The position numbers were made by a program, and so were the translations under genes. A DNA stretch of 26,025 nucleotides, from positions 1 to 26,025 of IMG/VR virus record IMGVR_UViG_3300035199_000145, one strand, 5' to 3'. This document shows, piece by piece, positions 1 to 6,821 of this stretch (its first letter is position 1; each line of letters opens with the position of its first letter). This stretch comes from a virus. Below the pieces are notes generated by a model that saw only the letters and a program-made list of their open reading frames with translations, ran no database searches and was not told the DNA's origin.

Positions 1-72
1 GCAAGCAACTCGTCGACACAGACTAAGTACGCCCGAGAAGATGGGTATTCCTATCCAAAGAAGGAAAATTAA
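1..72 (+). CDS. 3' end of a truncated gene, product unknown
   Basis: An open frame enters from the left edge and stops at TAA (70-72), giving the last 23 residues, which are polar and rich in Ser, Thr, Lys and Tyr. It lies on the same strand as all following genes and ends four bases before the next start, so it fits the tightly packed cluster. Too little is present to say what the protein is. By position it is probably another virion protein of the block that continues to 2797. Confidence 0.55.
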   Translation, partial: ASNSSTQTKYAREDGYSYPKKEN

Positions 73-76
73 GCCG

Positions 77-202
77 ATGCCCGATCTGTTGTCCAAGGTC
101 AGAAGTCAAAGAAAGAGGCTAGACGGCATATTCGGCCCGTCGAATAGACCCGTACCAAAAGGCGGCACCTATCATGGTAGAACCGAGAGTATGAACATAT
201 GA
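77..202 (+). CDS. Small basic protein, 41 residues, function unknown
   Basis: This short frame starts at ATG 77, has an AAGGA sequence at 61-65 upstream, and ends at TGA 200-202, which overlaps the ATG (199) of the next gene in an ATGA junction. Such a four-base overlap is typical of translationally coupled phage genes and is the main reason to accept it. The product has a very basic N-terminal half (SQRKRL) and a Gly/Pro segment, with no membrane segment or known domain. It could be a small virion component related to the glycine-rich proteins downstream, but nothing in the sequence proves a function. Confidence 0.55.
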   Translation: MPDLLSKVRSQRKRLDGIFGPSNRPVPKGGTYHGRTESMNI

Positions 203-696
203 TTAACAGGATGCTAAGAGGAGCTGGCAAATACGCTGGTGCCATCAGTCCTATTGAGATATTCAACGCAGAGCAGTGGAGTAAGCTCGGTAGCTCTGGT
301 TTCCGAAACAACATACAAGACGCTACCGCTATGGGCGTCATGAACATAAAAGACGCCATGTCCAGGCGTGGTAAGGAAGGTTATGCCGGTTTCAAGAACT
401 ACTTCGAGGGATATAACGTCGGAGAGGAAATTGGCACCATAGCAGGCAACACTATGGACCTAAGGAGACGATTGAGACTAGGTACAGCTATGGGCGCAGG
501 TCTATACGCAGCTAGTAGTCTAACTATGGGTAGTGACAGCTTGGTCCCTAAGAGCATGCGCACTGCAGCCAAAATAGGAATACACGGTACCATTGCGGCA
601 GGTCTAACTAAGGCACACCCAGCAGCAGGCGCGGCCTATGCAGGGTGGGGCATACTTAACATGACAAGGCGCGGTGACAACATGGGGCCATTCTAA
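199..696 (+). CDS. Glycine/alanine-rich hydrophobic protein, function unknown
   Basis: 165 residues. The first half is mixed and polar; the second half (about residues 90-155) contains glycine- and alanine-rich hydrophobic stretches, such as the segments around GTAMGAGLYAASSL and AAGAAYAGWGIL, which could insert into membranes. The start ATG 199 overlaps the preceding stop (ATGA), and the gene ends in a TAATG junction with the next one. Only a weak ribosome binding site is visible, so coupling is likely. It is the first of three adjacent proteins of similar composition (199-2797). I do not recognise a family. Inference: a virion-carried protein that may act at the membrane during DNA entry. 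A different structural role is equally possible. Confidence 0.7.
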   Translation: MINRMLRGAGKYAGAISPIEIFNAEQWSKLGSSGFRNNIQDATAMGVMNIKDAMSRRGKEGYAGFKNYFEGYNVGEEIGTIAGNTMDLRRRLRLGTAMGAGLYAASSLTMGSDSLVPKSMRTAAKIGIHGTIAAGLTKAHPAAGAAYAGWGILNMTRRGDNMGPF

Positions 697-1901
697 TGTT
701 CGGACTAATAGGTGCTGGAGCCAGGATGGGCATTAAGGGGGCCTTCAGAGGGGGCATGGCCACAGGTGGTGCTCTTGGGTGGGGTAACGTTGGTCGTATG
801 GCCGGTGGTGCCTCCCTGTACATGGGTGCGGGTGCAGCTGCCAATGTAATGGAGCGTGATCAGATCCCCGGCTACTCAATCGGTGGCGCATACCCATTTA
901 TGGCTCGTGGTATAGGTCTACTCGGTGGTGGTGGCATGTTTGCCACTGGTGCAGTGAGAGGACTGGGTAGTGCAGCCGGGAAGGCATATGGTTCCATGAA
1001 TCGCATGGATCTGGCAGCAGGGGCAAGATCTCGCTTATCGGGCAATAGAGGTAGGCTAAGCTACAATAAAGATCAGATAGCTGCCAATAGAACGCAGTAC
1101 AGCGTCATGGATAGAAGGTTTAACAGAGAAACCGATAGACTTGTTGGTGAAATCAACACCCCAATGGCCCGACCTAGGAAGCACACAAGCAGGAAAAATA
1201 GACAGAGGCTCAAGGGGGAGTACAGTCAGCGTTGGAGGGAAAACACGGCAGCTGCTAATCAGAATGAGATTGCTGCAGGCCAGTTCAGGGGTGAAAACCT
1301 TGGACGAAGAGCAGAACTCGGAGGAAGATCAGACAGAATACGAACTCACCAACAATCTATCAGGAATAGGTATACCCAGGCCAAGGGCGGCGATATGGGG
1401 GCCATGCAGAGCTTCGGTGTTGGCAAGACAGGGGCTGGGCGCTTCATCGGTGGGATGCAGAACTTCAGCTCAGCCAGGCTCATGGGCAAGGGCGCTATAT
1501 TTGGCGCTAAGATGGCAGGAGCCGCATCCTATGGTGTGGTGAAAGCACCAGGCGTGGTAGCTGCTGACTCGTTACGTATGCTCAGATTCGGACTAGACAA
1601 GGGATATAGAAATAGCAGAACCATGTTCTCCTTTGCCGATGAAGGCCTGGGATTCGCCACGGGCAATCCTTTGGGCGGTATGGGTTCTCGTGCCGTCGGT
1701 TGGGGAGCACTAGCCGGTGCAGGCACAGTAGCCTTCAATTTGAACGTCTTCGGAGGGGAGATGGACCCAACAAGGGGTATAGCTGGTGCAGGCACCCAGT
1801 TCTATGATCCAAGCAGTGGTAGAAAGCCTCGTCGCATGATGGACAGCGCTGCACACCACTCAACAGTCGGACTCACTCAGTCACTACACAGGAATAGGTA
1901 A
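696..1901 (+). CDS. Large glycine-rich basic protein with Arg-rich central region
   Basis: 401 residues in three parts. Residues about 1-105 are glycine/alanine-rich and hydrophobic, with repeated small-residue patterns (GGGGMFATGAVRGLG). Residues about 109-233 are strongly basic, rich in Arg, Asn and Gln, and probably helical, like a nucleic-acid-binding or coiled segment. The remainder is again glycine-rich with a hydrophobic stretch near residues 328-350. The protein ends in a basic tail (RKPRRMMDS ... SLHRNR) that resembles the end of the next protein. Both junctions are TAATG overlaps (696 and 1901). No family is recognised. Inference: an internal or ejected virion protein, since hydrophobic glycine-rich plus basic segments would suit membrane passage of DNA. 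Scaffold-like or tail roles cannot be excluded. Confidence 0.75.
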   Translation: MFGLIGAGARMGIKGAFRGGMATGGALGWGNVGRMAGGASLYMGAGAAANVMERDQIPGYSIGGAYPFMARGIGLLGGGGMFATGAVRGLGSAAGKAYGSMNRMDLAAGARSRLSGNRGRLSYNKDQIAANRTQYSVMDRRFNRETDRLVGEINTPMARPRKHTSRKNRQRLKGEYSQRWRENTAAANQNEIAAGQFRGENLGRRAELGGRSDRIRTHQQSIRNRYTQAKGGDMGAMQSFGVGKTGAGRFIGGMQNFSSARLMGKGAIFGAKMAGAASYGVVKAPGVVAADSLRMLRFGLDKGYRNSRTMFSFADEGLGFATGNPLGGMGSRAVGWGALAGAGTVAFNLNVFGGEMDPTRGIAGAGTQFYDPSSGRKPRRMMDSAAHHSTVGLTQSLHRNR

Positions 1902-2797
1902 TGTCAATCTTAGGTGGATTAAGCACTGCAATGGGTAGCACAATGGTAGGCGGTACACTCGGCGCTGCCGGCGTACTCGCACTTGGCTACGGGATTGGCA
2001 AGTCTACCTACGAATATTCCGGAGCCAACACGAATGATCCCACCGAAAGAGAGGGCCTAATCAGTCCATGGGCTGCTCGGACAGCACATGGAGTCTTCTC
2101 GGGTGAGAACATGCTACTCAACATCGGGGCAGGCCTAGGTGGAATGTTCGGTGGCAACATGATGATGAAGAGTGCCATGAACGACCCGAGTATGCGTGGA
2201 GCCATACATAGGATGTCGGGCGCGGCCCAAACTATCGATATTGGGCAGGCACGGCTCGGTGTCGGCAACGATCCCATGCTGAGACAGGGAGCAGCAGCAC
2301 AACAGCTTGCTAGAGCTAGGAAGGCTAGACCTACTGGTTTCCTTAACAGGATATTCGGTCGTGGCGCTAGACGCGGCAACATCAGTACTCTTGAGTACCT
2401 ATCCAATGATGGTGCCAAGGTAGACAGCGGTAGGCTCATTCAACACAATACGGGTGGCAAGGTAGGCAGCGCAAGAGCTACAGCGGCACTGACGAAAGCA
2501 GGTGCTAGTGCCGGGGCCATGAAGAGGCTCAGGACGGGCGCTGGCCTGAGAAGGTTCGGCAGCATGGCCATGTGGGCACCACTTGCCTTCATGGGCTTCG
2601 ACATGGTGGCTAGTTCACTAGAGATGTCGGCACCAGGACCTCCAAGAGAGCAACCAGACAGACCATTCATGGGTGGAACATTCATGGATTCAGATCAAGC
2701 GTTTACCCAGAGACGTAGAGCCCTACAGGTAATACATGACTCTCAATACTCAGGAAGGGCAGGCCTAGGAAACGAAGCCTCTCTCGTACACAGATAA
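1901..2797 (+). CDS. Glycine-rich basic protein ending in GLGNEASLVHR
   Basis: 298 residues. The N-terminus (about 5-35) is a glycine-rich hydrophobic segment (GGTLGAAGVLALGYGIG), followed by a second one near residues 70-90 (LLNIGAGLGGMFGG). The middle is basic, with clusters such as RARKARPTGF and GRGARRG. A hydrophobic stretch near residues 220-240 is followed by a proline-rich linker and a charged end. The last 20 or so residues carry DS-x6-GL-x4-SL-x-HR, matching the end of the preceding protein. The start is in a TAATG junction and the end is in another that leads into the terminase gene. No family is recognised. Its position and composition suggest a virion protein of the same group as its two upstream neighbours. 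Confidence 0.75.
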   Translation: MSILGGLSTAMGSTMVGGTLGAAGVLALGYGIGKSTYEYSGANTNDPTEREGLISPWAARTAHGVFSGENMLLNIGAGLGGMFGGNMMMKSAMNDPSMRGAIHRMSGAAQTIDIGQARLGVGNDPMLRQGAAAQQLARARKARPTGFLNRIFGRGARRGNISTLEYLSNDGAKVDSGRLIQHNTGGKVGSARATAALTKAGASAGAMKRLRTGAGLRRFGSMAMWAPLAFMGFDMVASSLEMSAPGPPREQPDRPFMGGTFMDSDQAFTQRRRALQVIHDSQYSGRAGLGNEASLVHR

Positions 2798-4734
2798 TGA
2801 CCGACGATCGCGTCAATATGATAGAGAACGAGGATAATGTACACGACTATGGTCGTCCGTACTTTCCTGAGCGTAACTACCTAGCAAATGGTTATGTACC
2901 TATCGGTGAGCCTAAGGAACACTTCTGCAAGCAGTGTGTCAAGTACTATGCACGACTGAACATCAAGAACATCTCCAAAGAGCCGTTCATGCCTCAGTGT
3001 CATGGTGACATAGTAGATCACAACAAAATAGAGCAGGGGAACATGACAGATGAGGAATACGGCCTCTACAATGTCTATGCTGACCCTGTGGCCTTTGCCA
3101 AGGCAGAATTGAACTGGGTACCTCGCTGGTATCAGAAGGAGATGCTCAGGTGTACCTCATACAAGAAGGTAGCACGTGCTGGACGTCGTTCTGGCAAGAC
3201 AGAGGTCATGGCAGTCAAGATCCTCTATTTGATGTACACCAATGTTGATTTCCAGATACTAGTCGTCTGTCCCTACCAGTCACAGGTAGACAGGGTGTTC
3301 GAGATCGTCAGGACACTGATTGCTGGCTCTTACTCATACAAGGAGTCAGTCACTAAGGACAACAGCTCTCCACCACAGCTAATCAAGCTGGAGAACGGCT
3401 CACAGGTCAAGGGCTTCTCATCTGGTGCCAAGTCAGGCGGTAAGTCAACTCAGATTCGTGGTCAGGACGCTCACGCTATTTTCCTTGATGAGATGGACTA
3501 CCTTGGTGACGATGACCTAGAAGCTATCCTCGCTATTCTGGCCTCGCACCCTGACTGCCAGCTATGGGCCTCTTCAACACCCACAGGCAACAGAGGGTAC
3601 TTCTTCCACTGGATCATTGACAAGAACAACAGGTTCAAGGAGTTCCACTACCTGTCGTCTGAATCCCCTAGCTGGACACCAGAGACAGAGGAGTTCCTGA
3701 AGGAACAGTATCCGGATGCTGTGTATGCGCGTGAGTTCCTCGCTGAGTTCGGTGAAGAGAGCTACGGTATCTACAAGAACGTCGATATCAACAAGGCACT
3801 AAGAGACTACACGTACGAGAAGTGTCAGTACAACGGTGGCTCTAGATACATACTCGGTGTGGACTGGAACCAGAACGCTGGTACTCACATGGTAGTAGTG
3901 GAGTGCTTCAAGACAGGCGATGGCACCAATGACCTTGTGTATCTAGTGGTAGACAAGCTGATCATCGCTAGGCAGGAGTTCACCCAGATCAAGTCAGTAG
4001 AGGAGATAGTCAGGCTCACACACAAGTGGAGTGTTGACTACATCTACGTTGATGCTGGGTATGGTGCCACACAAGTCGAGATGCTGAGGAAGTTCGGCAA
4101 GGACAACCCCAAGACCAAGATAGCTCAGAAGGTCAAGCCAGTAGAGATGGGTGGTAACCTACTGATCCGTGATCCATTCACAAATGAGAAAGTCAAGAAG
4201 CCAGCCAAGGCATTCATTGTGGGTCAGTCTGCCAAACAGCTGGAGGCAGGGCTATGTGTCTTCCCCCGCTCAGAGGACACTAACGCTGTTGTGTCTGAGG
4301 AAGATGGGGATGGTGGCGAGCAGGTTGGCCTAGTGCAGCAGATGCGCATGTATAGGGTTGAGAAGATTGCGAAGTCTGGTTCACCTACGTATACTCAGGG
4401 ATACGACCATACCTTGACTGCATGGCAGCTAGCTATAGCCGGGTTCGTACTAGAGTACTCCGACATCAGGAAGATGATGAGTTCCTTTGTCATAGCGACA
4501 TCTGGTAGGTTCGGAGAAAAGCAGGACAAGGATGGGGCAGCCAAGAAGACAGATGACCTAAAGAAGAAGCTTATGCCAGCACCCAGGGCACTGTCTATCG
4601 ATTCAGGGTCATATGGACAGGGTACTCTTGGGGCCCTAAAGAGAGACAAGTTTGTGAAGCAGTTCGAACACAAGCAGAGACAAGACAGAGGCAAAATGCC
4701 TCCGTTCAAACCAGGTAAGCGGTCTAGCTTTTAA
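2797..4734 (+). CDS. terL: Terminase large subunit (packaging ATPase and nuclease)
   Basis: 645 residues. This motor protein uses ATP to pump DNA through the portal and cuts the genome concatemer. The ATPase half shows a Walker A loop GRRSGKT (129-135), a Walker B AIFLDEMD (227-234, D231/E232) and a coupling motif SSTPTG (259-264). The RNase H-like nuclease half shows D356 in GVDW, D419 in YVDAGYG and D537 in GYDH, the expected acidic triad. Ahead of the ATPase are about 110 extra residues with C44, C47, C68 and H69, a possible metal site. The start is in a TAATG overlap without a clear ribosome binding site. No small terminase gene is recognisable directly upstream, where it is often found. 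Identification is very secure. Confidence 0.96.
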   Translation: MTDDRVNMIENEDNVHDYGRPYFPERNYLANGYVPIGEPKEHFCKQCVKYYARLNIKNISKEPFMPQCHGDIVDHNKIEQGNMTDEEYGLYNVYADPVAFAKAELNWVPRWYQKEMLRCTSYKKVARAGRRSGKTEVMAVKILYLMYTNVDFQILVVCPYQSQVDRVFEIVRTLIAGSYSYKESVTKDNSSPPQLIKLENGSQVKGFSSGAKSGGKSTQIRGQDAHAIFLDEMDYLGDDDLEAILAILASHPDCQLWASSTPTGNRGYFFHWIIDKNNRFKEFHYLSSESPSWTPETEEFLKEQYPDAVYAREFLAEFGEESYGIYKNVDINKALRDYTYEKCQYNGGSRYILGVDWNQNAGTHMVVVECFKTGDGTNDLVYLVVDKLIIARQEFTQIKSVEEIVRLTHKWSVDYIYVDAGYGATQVEMLRKFGKDNPKTKIAQKVKPVEMGGNLLIRDPFTNEKVKKPAKAFIVGQSAKQLEAGLCVFPRSEDTNAVVSEEDGDGGEQVGLVQQMRMYRVEKIAKSGSPTYTQGYDHTLTAWQLAIAGFVLEYSDIRKMMSSFVIATSGRFGEKQDKDGAAKKTDDLKKKLMPAPRALSIDSGSYGQGTLGALKRDKFVKQFEHKQRQDRGKMPPFKPGKRSSF

Positions 4735-6821
4735 TGCCACAATATAGAGACTACTTCTTCGAAGGCGACTTCAATATACGGCGTAAGCGTATACTTGACC
4801 ATGTAGATGGCAGGATGCGTGATCTGAACAAGCTCCGCCTCAGTGATGAGGAGGAGTCACAGCGTTTTATCAACAATGTGTTCAGCGCCTACGAGCGTGC
4901 CTCCGACAAAGCCAACATCATCATCAAGAACGCTGCCAGGGTAGCTGACAAGTACACTATCACTGTGCCGGTAGAATCTAATGATGTGCGTATGGCCGTC
5001 CATAGGCAGGACCCAGAGGGCAGCAATAGAGGTGAGTTCCTTACCTTCGAGCTGTTCACACGCTGCGCAGACAAGATAGAGGACCAAGCCACAAGGGTAA
5101 GCTTCGATCTAGTCGATACCCGTGTCAGTGTGGACCCGGTCGGTAACGAGCTTAGGGTACGTGGCAAGATTGATGCTGAGATAGCAAATGATGGTGACCT
5201 AGGATTCATACTAGCCCTAGGCGCTCAGTTCCTAACCTTATATCTCATACATGAGATCACAGGGATGTGGAGGGGCCCTGAGAAGATACAGGCAGCACAG
5301 GTGGCTGCTGGGCCATTAGCCGTTGAAACAGCGACTCCATTTCTGGAGACACTTAGGGAAATGGCTATAGGCATGGCTGTCGGCTTCACTGTCATGGGTA
5401 TCAATGAGACATTGGCTTTCCTTCTAGCAGATCAGGGCGCAGACAAGTCCCTGGACCGAGATAAGTTCGTCCAGGGGGCAATTGGACAAGCTAGCCAGGT
5501 TGATCTACCCCCTCTCACCCAAACTGCCATCAAAGCCATAGGTATCAATGACCACATGACCATCATGAAGTTCGCCATGAAGTTCGTGTCGGCCACACCC
5601 GACAGGGGCTATGAGTTCTGGCTAGCATATATGATCGCCCGCAGGACACGTTACTTTTCTAAACGTGCCCTCTCCATGAAATCTATCTACTCCCGCAAGG
5701 CTTACGCGTCTAAAAACTTGGGCTTCACCTCAGACGGTGCGCTTATAGAGCCAGACGACGTAGTGCTACAGGACCCCAACCTAGCCAACAGCCCAGGAGG
5801 TACCAACTTCGTTGAGTTCCTGGCTGCCGGTGTGGTCTCCACCCTCAACTCCTCTGTCACTAGGCCACATGATAGCTTCCTATGTGTAGCTGATGAGGAG
5901 AGCTCTGGGTTTGAGGACTCCCTGAACGAAATAGCGCAGGTACTTGACACTAAGCTCGTTAGGGACGCCATCTGCTGTCTAGTCAGGTTCCTGGGTAATC
6001 TGGATGTATCTATGCTTGAGAAGATAGCCGTACTGATGCGTGTGTATCTAAACGCACAGGTCAACCTCCTAAACTTACGCATCGAGAACTTTTTGACCGC
6101 GCTGCTTAACTGGGTCAAGAGCACCATCTTGAGGATGATCGCGGCCATCATACAGCAGATTATCGACAAAATTGCCAGGTTGATCCTTGACTTATTGCTC
6201 GATTTGGTGGAGCACATCAACATTCTCATGGAATGTCCTCTCATCATGGACCTAATCAATGCTATACTAGACGCGGTCTACAAGATACTCCTCGACCTTG
6301 AAGAGCTGATAAACAGGCTTATCATCGATGTGGTACTAGATGGACTGTTGGGGTTGAGGTTAAACGTTCCTGAGCAGATGAAGAGTAGTGAAACTTCATC
6401 CTCAGGGCTGTACCATGTACACAAGAAACGATCTATCAACAACATCTTGAGGATCCTCGAAAGGATACTCAGCACGCTCACGGACAGTATCAGAATCTGT
6501 GAGGACGATGAGGTTGAACAATTGAGAGCAGAGGGTCGGCAATTCATCACCTTCGATGACCTGACTGACGAACTGACCGAAGACCTAAATGACTACCTTG
6601 ACATCCCACAAGATGTTAAGGAGGCTTACTTTAGTGACGCAAAGCCGATCAGGCTTCAGGATGGCTCATTGCTACCTGATTATCGGGACGGTGCGATAAG
6701 GTTAGGCACGTATACTCAGAGTGACCCAGATGTGGTGCTCGATTGTCTGCCCTTATTCGGGTCCGAAAACATAGCCAGGATCCTTGGTGAAAATGCAAGG
6801 AGGCCAAATAATGGCACTTAG
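4734..6821 (+). CDS. Unknown 695-residue protein between terminase and portal
   Basis: The N-terminal 140 residues are mixed and charged. Two hydrophobic segments follow, at about residues 153-178 (FILALGAQFLTLYLI) and 205-232 (AIGMAVGFTVMGI). Residues about 412-545 form a remarkable run of Leu/Ile-rich amphipathic helices (for example RMIAAIIQQIIDKIARLILD). The last 100 residues are acidic. The start is a TAATG overlap with the terminase stop, and the end overlaps the portal start by 11 bases. Placement between terminase and portal suggests a structural or assembly protein of the head vertex, but I recognise no family. Membrane association or a coiled bundle on the portal are the two readings I would consider. 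Neither is proven. Confidence 0.8.
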   Translation: MPQYRDYFFEGDFNIRRKRILDHVDGRMRDLNKLRLSDEEESQRFINNVFSAYERASDKANIIIKNAARVADKYTITVPVESNDVRMAVHRQDPEGSNRGEFLTFELFTRCADKIEDQATRVSFDLVDTRVSVDPVGNELRVRGKIDAEIANDGDLGFILALGAQFLTLYLIHEITGMWRGPEKIQAAQVAAGPLAVETATPFLETLREMAIGMAVGFTVMGINETLAFLLADQGADKSLDRDKFVQGAIGQASQVDLPPLTQTAIKAIGINDHMTIMKFAMKFVSATPDRGYEFWLAYMIARRTRYFSKRALSMKSIYSRKAYASKNLGFTSDGALIEPDDVVLQDPNLANSPGGTNFVEFLAAGVVSTLNSSVTRPHDSFLCVADEESSGFEDSLNEIAQVLDTKLVRDAICCLVRFLGNLDVSMLEKIAVLMRVYLNAQVNLLNLRIENFLTALLNWVKSTILRMIAAIIQQIIDKIARLILDLLLDLVEHINILMECPLIMDLINAILDAVYKILLDLEELINRLIIDVVLDGLLGLRLNVPEQMKSSETSSSGLYHVHKKRSINNILRILERILSTLTDSIRICEDDEVEQLRAEGRQFITFDDLTDELTEDLNDYLDIPQDVKEAYFSDAKPIRLQDGSLLPDYRDGAIRLGTYTQSDPDVVLDCLPLFGSENIARILGENARRPNNGT

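Noticed and set aside
1141-1542. A 133-codon + strand frame inside the gene 696-1901
   Set aside because: It is wholly inside a longer, better-connected gene with TAATG junctions at both ends, and shows no domain or start signal.
6784-6810. Longer portal start at TTG 6784 or ATG 6793
   Set aside because: AAGGAGG lies ideally spaced before ATG 6811, and the extra codons would include that site.
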